Below are positions 55,646 through 64,000 of a DNA stretch of 64,000 bases, piece by piece; positions within the stretch are counted from its first letter, which is position 1, and every line of letters starts with the position of its first letter. The DNA comes from Basidiobolus meristosporus CBS 931.73 (lineage: Eukaryota > Basidiobolomycota > Basidiobolomycetes > Basidiobolales > Basidiobolaceae). Location: NCBI GenBank assembly GCA_002104905.1, contig MCFE01000208.1:62001-126000 (forward strand), given 5' to 3'. A program made the translations under genes and the position numbers. Below the pieces are notes generated by a model that saw only the letters and a program-made list of their open reading frames with translations, did no database searches and was not told the DNA's origin.

Positions 55646-56330
55646 TTGCAAGAGTCTTAGAGATATTGGAAGTGATTGGGAGAACAAGTAGATTACATGG
55701 TTTTTGTTATAAGAGTCTTGGAGATATCAGAAGTGATTTGGGAGGACAAGTAGATTATGTGGTTTTTACTTAATGATTTATTGAATGTAAAAGTAGTGTT
55801 TATACTTTTACATGATCTTGGCATAGCAAACACGTGGAATAGGTTAAGGAAGGTCCCAAGAACATGTGTGCAAAGTTTGGGGCTGTTTGGACAACTTAGA
55901 ACATTTACCCAGAACATGAAAATTCTCAAAGTAAATCCCAACAAGAAATTTGGTCAGTATTCCCTAGGATTTGAAGGCAATGATCTAAGTGAGTAAGTTA
56001 GGTGAATATTTAGGTAGAATTACAAATTTTTACAACAGTTTTCACTTAATGATTTATTGAATGTAAAAGTGGTATTAGTACTTTTACATGGTCATGGCAG
56101 AATAAGCACGTATAGTATGCTTAGGAAGGTCTCAAGAACATGTGTGCAAAGTTTGGGGCTGGTTGGACAACTTATCTAATTTTCATGTTTTGGGTACCTG
56201 ATGTTTTGGTGAAAATATTCCAAGTAAATCCCGACAAGGAATTTGGACAGAATTCTCTAAGATTTGTAGGTAATGATCAGAGTGACCAAGTTAGGTGAAT
56301 ATTTAGGTGGAATTACGAATTTTTGCAACA
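55646..56330 (-). repeat. copia-1 D 5' LTR, split by a solo LTR
   Basis: The LTR parts 55,646-55,704 and 56,043-56,330 join into one LTR when the inserted solo LTR is removed. It ends TTGCAACA at 56,330. The primer site follows on the gag side (55,631-55,643). Position 56,330 is the last base of the repeat block before the host-like DNA. Confidence 0.85.
55705..56037 (-). repeat. copia-1 solo LTR inside the LTR of copy D
   Basis: This 333-bp LTR (plus strand TGTTATAAGAGTC to TTTTTACAACA) is flanked by GTTTT on both sides (55,700-55,704 and 56,038-56,042), a perfect 5-bp duplication. It is a solo LTR nested in an older LTR of the same family. Confidence 0.9.
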
Positions 56331-57884
56331 GATAGTACCATAGAGTGCCAGATCAATCCGGCGCTATAAACTGGCTGGCACTATGTTCACAAATTCCTGG
56401 GAGCTATTACAGTTTTTACACTCATTTGAATGATCCCAAACTCTGCACACCACTTCCTGGGACATTTTTCGGAGCAATTGTATAATCACTGAAACAGAAT
56501 TCTTATAGAAAGACGTATGCTTAGGTTGAGCACAACAAAACAAACGAACACTATGCAGCTCTTCTAGTTCTTCAAATCACTTCCAATACTCGCTAAATTC
56601 TTGCAACACATAGCAACCAGTAGTCAACTCAATTATGGATAACTGGGTCATTTCTACTAAACCTAGCCATAATTCCGATACATTGATATTTACCTCAGGC
56701 CAATGCTGATTATATTCGATGATACTTCTGCCGTTTGTTTGAAGACTCTTAGGGCGTACTTTTTTCACTGGTGACAAGTCGCGAGGTATGTTTGGCTGGC
56801 GCATTTTCATTGAAAATTTCGCGAATCTTTGGGCCTCACCCTTGGTAAACCTGTTTGAAATCGATCGAGCTTAAAAATGACCAAGCCGTTAGATATTTTG
56901 AAGTGCCATTTTGGGTTGGAAAGTTGGGGCGTGTGATAGTGCGTATCGAGTAACAATGGCATCGCACTTTGTAAACTGGCAAGGTGCAGGTGTAAGGAGG
57001 ATTGTGGCAAGGTGTGGTAGAATAGGGAGTAAGTGTTGGGATATGATCAAGGAATCAACATCAAATGAGAGCAAATCTGGCCGTTTGCTGGGTTTGTACA
57101 GCAAATACAAACCAACACGTTGCTAAAGGTACGATCCATTATCTGGGCAGCTATAGTATCATATGATGGACCCAAGATATCTGTGGTTGTTCCACAACTG
57201 CTAAGTGGAAATGCCAATGGTGAATAAAATTCAATAGTCCGAACGAATTGAAATGGCTGATGGCTGATTTGTAATGGGTGCACAGAACAATGACTTCATC
57301 GGTGCTGATTGTTGGTCCACTAGTGGCTACACGGAAACTTACGTAAAGAACGCAGGTGCAAAGGCTTATTTGCTAAGTTGAGTTATCTGATCCGAGTGGA
57401 ATGAATCATTGGTGTGTCAGTGAAAATATGTCGACTGAAATACTGATCCTTTATGATCTAGGAGATTAAGTAAATTCCCAACTCAACACTGTTTCATACC
57501 TGAATCGATGATCTGTGAGAATATGGCTACCAGATAAAGCCCCAAACTTGTAAGAATCTGGTCAGGTAAAAACTTAATATGGCAAAATCAGTCATCATAT
57601 GTTTGCGGAATTATGGAGGTGGATTAGTCAACAACCGCGACATTTTCAATCTATTCTTATTGCTTGATATGGTGTATTTGTTTATTCGTGAGTGATTCAA
57701 TCGGATATATCAAATGACGGCCGAATATATTGTGGGCTGCTGATTCGCAGTGATTCATGTACTCACCAGATGAATGTACACAAGATGGTGTACGAATATT
57801 AAGGAATACCATGCAAAACAGGTTTTTCGATATATATACCTTTTTAATACTGTTGATTTGGTCGTATAACCTCTTTCTGCACAC

Positions 57885-57947
<63 letters not shown>

Positions 57948-58243
57948 AAACGATGGAACACGGTAATTTACCAAAAGGTTTCGGTCCCCCATCGGGTACC
58001 CAAGGCTTTCACAAAAGCCTCTGAATGTAACAGAGCACCAATAGAGTTATGGGCCGACTTGGAAGGGTGCACATAGGATTTTTAAAGCTAATGATATCCA
58101 GCATGGCAGAGGCGGCTGAGCTACCTTGGAGTGACCAAAATACTCCGAAACATGTTTGATCAAGGCAGCCATCCCTTTACTAAGCAGTCAAACAAGCTTC
58201 CTTATTTTTTCGATAGCCTGCTATATCACAGAGCATAGAATCA
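56331..58243. other. Intergenic DNA, CpG-containing
   Basis: The stretch 56,345-56,385 resembles the GTGCCAG hairpin repeat at 14,250. The remainder has no long open frame with recognisable content. CpG is common here, unlike left of 56,330. It holds the (AT)29 microsatellite. Confidence 0.5.
57887..57944. repeat. (AT)29 microsatellite
   Basis: There are 58 bases of perfect AT repeat. It produces artificial open frames on both strands. Confidence 0.98.
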
Positions 58244-58411
58244 TGGTCCAGCAATCTTTTCAACCTTGGTGATTGGGTGGGCGGTGTATTGTTGGACCCG
58301 AAAAGCCTCCTGGGCTACCCTTTCCCGTTTGGCCTGCACAAATGGATTTTCACCATCAATACGAACATCATGAATATTTTGTAGATGGGTGCGTGGGAAT
58401 GCAACACCGAG
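58244..58411 (-). other. Possible gene fragment (56 codons)
   Basis: The minus strand is open from 58,411 to the stop TGA at 58,243-58,241. It reads ENPFVQAKRERVAQEAFRVQ and then HPITKVEKIAGP, which has protein-like composition and contains CpG at codon-like positions. There is no ATG near the start and no family I recognise. It may be an exon or a relic of a host gene. Confidence 0.25.
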
Positions 58412-58630
58412 TTAGATTCCCAGATCGATGATCATGAGTTAGATTTTCACAGTACATAAAGATCAAAATGTGGCATTGTTTCGAGAACTTCATCAGTTAT
58501 GTACAATCATGACCCCTATATAGATATATATCTCAAGAGATTCCGCAATACCTTCTTTCAAGTTTCATACGGTATGATTGGCCGAGACTAAATTTAAGTA
58601 ACTTTATATTCAATTAGGTTCTGTTTCGGA

Positions 58631-58637
58631 TATATAA
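58631..58637 (+). promoter_or_regulatory. TATA box of the ABC transporter gene
   Basis: TATATAA lies 77 bp upstream of the chosen ATG and is followed by a pyrimidine-rich stretch (CTTCCACCCCCTCTCGG). It is a plausible core promoter. Confidence 0.55.
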
Positions 58638-58707
58638 ATCTTCCACCCCCTCTCGGATTTTTCATCCCTACATTCATTTTTACTCTTGTAACAGTTGAAG
58701 ATACTTG

Positions 58708-61700
58708 ATGACTTCAACCGATCAGCTTCCAAAGCATCGAACCAAGAGACCACCACCCCTAGTGGACACGTCTAGTTTCCTCTCATTCTTCACATTTCAA
58801 TTCATCCAGCCCCTCATCCTTTTCGGCCGTAAAAATGAAATTTCCGAGGACCACTTGCATGAACTGGGAAAACGCGAAGAGGTTGGCCAGCTTACTGAGC
58901 GTCTTGCCTTTGAGTGGGATGCTGAGTCAAAGAAGGCGAACCCCAGTTTCTGGAAGGTCGCCTGTAAGGTCTTCGGCCCTTACTACAGCCTCACTCTCCT
59001 TACAAGCACAATCGAAGCCGCAGCTCAGATCGGGGAAGCTGTTGTACTTGGGTACGTTTTTATTCCATTTTCACTACCATCCTTTGTTGCTTGTCAAGAA
59101 GAACTGATGCCGACCAATTATTAGATAAGCTGGTTCGATCTATTCGAATCAATGATTATCCGCTCAAGCTTGTGAGATCAAAGTATTGAGTAAAATGTTG
59201 AATCAATTGGCTTTGATTTGATGTTGCAGTGGTTTTTGCTGATGATTCAGCCAGGCAAATGGCCCTGATCAATGATCAAGCTAAATGAGCATCCAGTTGG
59301 TTGGCTCAACAGTGACAACACTCCCCTGCGCAAAAGTGAATGTTACTAATCAATATTCGATGAGCTAGGTATATTATACGGTTTTTCCAGAACCCGGATA
59401 CACCGAGCAAGGATGGTTATCTTTACGCGTTCGCTCTAGCCATGTGTACGTTTGTCCATGCGGTGATTCACCATCACTACTTCTTTCCTGCCTTAAGAAC
59501 TGGCCTCCACATGAGGATGAGTCTTATTGCGTTGATGTATCGCAAGTGCATGTCGCTATCAATGTCCTCGTCTATTTCAACCGGTGCAATTATAAATCTG
59601 ATCTCGAATGATGTGCAGCCTTTCGAGAATGCTTCGTGCTTTGCTACATGGGCCATCATTGGTCCTATACAGGCTGTAGTCATCATCGTTCTGCTCTATC
59701 GTGAGATTGGCGTTTCCGTGTTCGCTGGGTTGTGCGCGTTCGTCTTCCTTTTGCCGCTGCAGACGTATTTTGCAAAGCGGTTCTCTCGCATGCGTGAGGA
59801 AACCGTGATGTACCGCGACGAGCGTATTAGATCTCTCTCCGACGTTCTCTCAGGAATCGATTTAGTCAAACTCTCATCATGGGAGGATCCGCTTTCCGAG
59901 CGCATCAGTGAGCTCAGAGAAAAGGAGCTGAAGTATATTGGCAAAGCCAACAACATGCGTGCATTCAATATGGCCAGCTACTTCTTCTTTCAAAGCGTTA
60001 TCTCTCTATTTACCTTTGTGACATACTGGGCCACTGGGAACCCACTTCGACCTGACAAAGTGTTCGTTTCGCTTACCCTGTTTAACGTTATCCGTCTGAC
60101 AATGACGAGCTTTTTCCCTCAGGCTTTGGCTACTTCTGCCGAAGCTCACGTTTCGGCCAAACGAATCAAGGAATTTTTGTTACTGCCCGAATTGAAGCCT
60201 CTCGAGCCTATTCAAGAGGCACTAAACAAGATTAGCAAGGAGATATCGTCAACCTCGGTAGACAAAATAGATCTAGAGAAGAATAACGAGAAGGCGAATT
60301 TGGAGAGTTTCGTCAGATCCGACTCGATTTTAGAGATGAATGATGCCGCATTCAATTGGGCCATCGGCAACAACCCGAGTGCAATCAATCCCAAGGAGTT
60401 TTCCGACATAATGGACGAAGATAAAGCGAAGGAGGCGGACCATTGTGTAGTCCAAAATTTGTCTTTCAAATTGGGACATAATGAGCTTCTTGCGGTTGTA
60501 GGGCCAGTAGGCTCAGGCAAGACTTCTTTGTGCATGGCAATTCTCAAGGAACTTCACCTTGATCGTGGCACTATGAATGTCAGTACGAAACTTGATGGTA
60601 AACCAATTCAAATTGCGTATGCTGCTCAGTCCCCGTGGCTATTCGCTGGCACGGTAAAAGAAAACATCCTCTTCGGCGCCAAGTTTGACCCTGCACGCTT
60701 CCGTAAAGTTGTTCAAGTTTGCCAGCTTGAAAGGGATTTTCTTATCCTTAGTAATGGGGAGGAGACACTAATTGGTGAAAGAGGTGTAACGCTATCTGGT
60801 GGCCAAAAGGCACGAGTGGCATTGGCTCGAGCTGTTTATCAGAAAGCCGATTTGTATATTCTGGATGATCCCTTGTCAGCAGTTGATCCACATGTTGGGT
60901 TCAAGATGTTTGATGAGTGTATACGTGGCTTTTTGAAAGATAAAGCCGTCATTCTTGCCACACATCAGTTACAATACGTCAAGGACTGTAACTCTGTGCT
61001 AGTCCTCGAATCAGGAATCCCAACATACTCCGGACCTTCTCGTGATATCCTCTCCGCCACTTCACCACAACCCGCTCAAGAGGCAACCACTGAGCAGCTC
61101 GTACGTAAAACATTCATAGACGTCCTTCGGGAATACTACCAATCTGATGGTACTAGTATTACCACTGAAGTTGCAGAAAACAATGAGGAGAATGATCATC
61201 TTTCGAAGAGAAGTTCGATCAGTAGTCTTGTCCAAGAAGGCGACACTGTTGTTGATGCACAAGCCAAGGAATATGACCCAAAGGCAAATCAACTTGTGGC
61301 CGAGGACCGTAACATGGGTGGCACAAGTCTCCGCACTTACGTTGAGTTCTTTAAAGTCGGATCCTCAAATTTCTATCTGTACCTTGTTATATTTTCTCTG
61401 TTTGTTGGTCAAGGATTTTCTGTGGCCGCCGACTTTTTCCTCTCCAAGTGGACTGGTTATGACGATCAGAAACAAGAAAAACAAGAGAATGCCGGAATTT
61501 TTGCAGCACTCGCTGTATTAACCGTCATTTTCGCAAGTGTCCGTGCCTTGCTGTTCTTCAAGGCTCTCCACAACTCCTCGAAAGGCATTTTCAAAGTGAT
61601 GCTGAATGCTGTGTTAAACACAGACATCAATTTCTTCCAAACACAGCCTCAAGGTCGTATCCTTAACCGTTTCTCTAAGGACCAGGCCAATTGTGATGAG

Positions 61701-63119
61701 CTTTTGCCCTGGAATTTCTTTGATGCGGTCCAATGCTTCTTCATGCTCCTTGGATCAATTGTAGTGGTGTGCATCGTTAATCCTTGGATCATTATCTCCT
61801 TGCCATTTTTGGGCTTCGTGTTCTACACACTCCGACGATTCTATATGCTTACCTCACGTCAGGTCAAACAAATCGAGTCAACCACCAGATCTCCTGTCTA
61901 CTCTCTGCTTTCTGAAACCCTTGATGGGCTGGCTACTATCCGTGCATTTGGGGCCCAAGAGAGATTCTTCGATATGTTTATCGATGCAGAGAACGAGAAT
62001 TGCCGTGCATTCTTCATGTATTTGTGCTCTGCAAGATGGCTCGGATTCCGACTTGACATTCTTGCGGCAACCTTTCTGACGATTACGGCATTTGCGTCAG
62101 TTGGCGCTCGTGATACCCAATCTGCAGGCCTTGTAGGGCTGTCTTTAAGTTATGTATTGCAGCTTATGGGTCAACTTCAATGGGCCGTTCGACAATCGAT
62201 CGAAGTGGAGATCACATTTGTGTCGGTCGAGCGTATGCTTTCCTACACCAAACTGCTACCTGAGGGCCCCAGGGTAACTGATGTTCGCCCCCCGAAGGAC
62301 TGGCCACAAAACGCCGAGGTCGAATTCAAAGAGATGTCACTGACTTATCCTGGTTCGGATAAAGCCGTGCTCCAAGACATCAATTTGAAGATCCGTCGTC
62401 ACGAGAAGATAGGTGTAGTGGGGCGCACTGGTGCGGGAAAATCCTCCCTTCTAACAGCGCTATTTCGTCTTATCGAAGCTTCACCATCGGGCTGTATAGT
62501 AATTGATGGAATTCCGATCTCTGATCTGGGTCTACATGACCTAAGAAAGGCTATATCGATTATTCCCCAGGAGCCATTCCTTTTCAAGGGCACACTTCGG
62601 TTCAACTTGGACCCATTCAATGAGCACGACGACCAATCAGTCTGGAAGGCGTTAGAACTTGCAGAGCTCAAGGACACTGTTTGCAAGTTGCCATCTGGAC
62701 TTGACACCCCAGTGACCGAAAACGGGAAGAACTTCTCGATCGGCCAAAGACAGTTGCTGTCACTCACACGTGCTATCCTTCGCAACACAAAGCTATTGGT
62801 GATGGATGAAGCCACGGCAAATGTTGATCTGCAGTCGGACAGATTCATTCAGCGCTCTATCCACACTTGTTTTGAGCATGCCACTGTCCTAACAATCGCC
62901 CATCGTCTGAACACTGTCATCGGGGATTACGATAGAATTCTGGTTCTGGATCAGGGCAAGGTCATGGAGTTTGATGAACCCTGGGTTCTGTTGCAAAATG
63001 AGAATGGCTGGCTATCAGGCATGGTACGTAGCACAGGGCCTGAAAGCGAGCGCGAGTTGAGATCGGTCGCGAGAAAGCAGTGGGAACGGGTTCACGACGA
63101 TGTTTGGGGGGAGAAATGA
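58708..63119 (+). CDS. ABCC-type (MRP-like) ABC transporter, two exons
   Basis: Coding sequence joins 58,708-59,051 and 59,369-63,119, giving 1364 aa. The order is TMD1-NBD1-TMD2-NBD2, without the N-terminal TMD0 of long MRPs, so it is MRP4-like in length. The N-terminus has the MRP entry block (FLSFFTFQFIQPLILFGRKNEI, then DHLHELGK). NBD1 has Walker A GPVGSGKTS (from residue 493), LSGGQ (590-594) and ILDDPLSAVD; Asp replaces the catalytic Glu (residue 615), as usual in ABCC NBD1. NBD2 has GRTGAGKSS (from 1133), a degenerate signature FSIGQ (1237-1241) and VMDEATANVD with Glu 1262. It probably exports conjugates or other organic anions across the plasma or vacuolar membrane; the substrate is unknown. 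The ATG at 58,708 is preferred to the TTG before it. Confidence 0.95.
59052..59368 (+). other. Spliceosomal intron of the ABC transporter gene
   Basis: The donor is GG|GTACGT, the branch site TACTAAT is at 59,344-59,350, and the acceptor CTAG ends at 59,368, 18 bases after the branch motif. Splicing joins AVVLG to YIIRFFQNPDTPSKDG, restoring the transmembrane segment of TMD1. At 317 bp it is long for a fungal intron. Confidence 0.88.
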
Positions 63120-63152
63120 GTTTAGTTAATTAATTATGCTAGCTGGGTTTAT

Positions 63153-63158
63153 AATAAA
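63153..63158 (+). terminator. Polyadenylation signal of the ABC transporter gene
   Basis: AATAAA lies 34 bases after the stop codon TGA (63,117-63,119), in an AT-rich 3' region. Confidence 0.6.
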
Positions 63159-63552
63159 TGATCATACCATACCGAAGTCATCGTAGCACTCGTTCTCTTA
63201 TATGGCCATAACCGGTTCAATATCCCCGTATATGGCCGACTTCATTTTAATGCATATTCGGATGTGATAAAGGAGATGCATGCTCACATCAAGACACCCG
63301 GATAGGATACATCTATTTTCTCCACAACTGCTTCAAGCCTTATTATCTATTCTAGCCAGGGACATATTAATGAAATCACGGTTGAACGTTCGAATCTCGA
63401 CGCGTTTGTTTTGCTTGGCGGGAGGAGATTACATTGTGTAAGTCACCCAGGTTGCACAACCGGCGGTAACAACAACACCGCTGCTTTGATTTGTTTATCT
63501 CATTGAAGTGTGCAGCTCACAATTGAAGACGTCAGTATGGAGTTGGTTGGAG
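63159..63552. other. Intergenic region
   Basis: There is no supported gene. It separates the transporter from the chitosanase-like gene. Confidence 0.5.
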
Positions 63553-63559
63553 TATATAA
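63553..63559 (+). promoter_or_regulatory. TATA box of the chitosanase-like gene
   Basis: TATATAA lies 67 bp before the ATG at 63,626, a normal core promoter position. Confidence 0.5.
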
Positions 63560-63625
63560 CGCCCTTGGCATTGTCCGGCCACCTCAGAATTCAATATTAC
63601 AATTCTACTATACACAGCATCTGCG

Positions 63626-64000
63626 ATGTTCGTCACAAGAGAGATCCTTCTACTGTTTATACTACTGATATCCTGCACGCTTTCGGAATGCGCCAGCTTT
63701 CCTTACTGCAAAGGCGAGTACGCCATCAATTCCAACACCTGCCAGAAATTCCGACAATATCAGCCCACAGGTAAGAATTTCCAGAGTCAGGTACAACAGT
63801 GGAGCTATGAAGATCTGGACTACGTCAAGCGCCAAAAAGCCCGATTCATGGTAAATGTGTTTGAGTATGGTTCTACTAACATCGGATATTCCTCTTGTGA
63901 AAACCTGCAAGATGGGAGAGGCTATACTTGTGGTTCCGTAGGGTTTACAACCGGCACTGACGATGCGTATTATGTTGTGGAGGAATATCACAAATTGCGA
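63626..64000 (+). CDS. Secreted GH46-type chitosanase, 5' part
   Basis: The frame is open for 125 codons from ATG 63,626 to the window end. Residues 1-23 form a signal peptide (ILLLFILLISCTLS), with a likely cut near ECA|SF. The mature part has three early cysteines, then FMVNVFEYGST, ENLQDGRGYTCGSVGFTTGT and DDAYYVVEEY. This is the N-terminal pattern of GH46 chitosanases: Glu 80 in FEYGST would be the proton donor, and Asp 96 in QDGRG the second catalytic residue. GH46 enzymes hydrolyse beta-1,4 bonds in chitosan. A GTAAGA word at 63,771 looks like a donor, but reading through gives continuous domain sequence. The 3' part is outside the window. Confidence 0.8.
   Translation, partial: MFVTREILLLFILLISCTLSECASFPYCKGEYAINSNTCQKFRQYQPTGKNFQSQVQQWSYEDLDYVKRQKARFMVNVFEYGSTNIGYSSCENLQDGRGYTCGSVGFTTGTDDAYYVVEEYHKLR

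Noticed and set aside
1-56330. Envelope gene or CRISPR array among the repeats
   Set aside because: No env-like frame follows any integrase, and no regular direct-repeat/spacer pattern is present.
57657-57992. Open frames rich in Tyr-Ile repeats on both strands
   Set aside because: They are produced by the (AT)29 microsatellite and have no other coding signs.
58705-58707. TTG just before the transporter ATG as the start codon
   Set aside because: The ATG at 58,708 follows directly and is the normal eukaryotic start.
59477-62848. Antisense open frames inside the transporter gene
   Set aside because: They are shadows of a well-supported coding exon and have no recognisable domains.
63771-63776. 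GTAAGA as an intron donor in the chitosanase-like gene
   Set aside because: Reading through it gives continuous sequence leading into the GH46 motifs without a stop, and no suitable acceptor is needed.

Overview
The window looks like a piece of a fungal (or fungus-like) nuclear genome. The basis is an ABCC-type ABC transporter gene with one spliceosomal intron (GTACGT donor, TACTAAT branch site, AG acceptor), TATA boxes and AATAAA signals, chromodomain Ty3/gypsy and half-tRNA-primed Ty1/copia elements, and a secreted chitosanase-like gene. I cannot name the species; an early-diverging, repeat-rich fungus is a reasonable guess, not a result.

Bases 1-56,330 are solid mobile-element debris, AT-rich and almost free of CpG. 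I recognise these families. (1) copia-1: truncated copy A (1-1465), copy B (39,150-42,188), copy C (42,189-52,202), reversed gag fragment D (54,966-56,330) and a solo LTR inside D's LTR. (2) copia-2: an old minus-strand copy broken into four pieces between 15,849 and 33,430, a complete plus-strand copy (21,574-26,149) and a solo LTR (15,121-15,489). (3) gypsy-1: two plus-strand copies (16,533-21,419 and 26,822-31,735), both inserted in the old copia-2. (4) gypsy-2: one chromodomain element on the minus strand (44,846-50,186) nested in copia-1 C, with its reverse-transcriptase core deleted. (5) Tnp2/CACTA-type DNA transposon remnants (1466-2083, 4855-8160, 8590-8893, 35,336-38,560). (6) PIF/Harbinger-type transposase remnants (9168-9882, 12,965-14,160). 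(7) Two repeated protein families I do not recognise, called X and Y here, which travel with the Tnp2 remnants. (8) An unclassified unit, G3, starting TGTGGTGG.

Nesting can be read from target-site duplications: TTTGC for the full copia-2, GCAGC and GTTTT for two solo LTRs, AAGT and TTAT for the two gypsy-1 copies. Several key catalytic codons have been lost by changes that fit CpG-to-TpG/CpA decay.

From 56,331 the composition changes and CpG becomes common. After about 2.3 kb of intergenic DNA with an (AT)29 microsatellite come the host genes: an ABCC exporter (58,708-63,119, two exons, 1364 aa) and the 5' part of a secreted GH46-type chitosanase (63,626 to the window end). Both are on the plus strand with their own TATA boxes.
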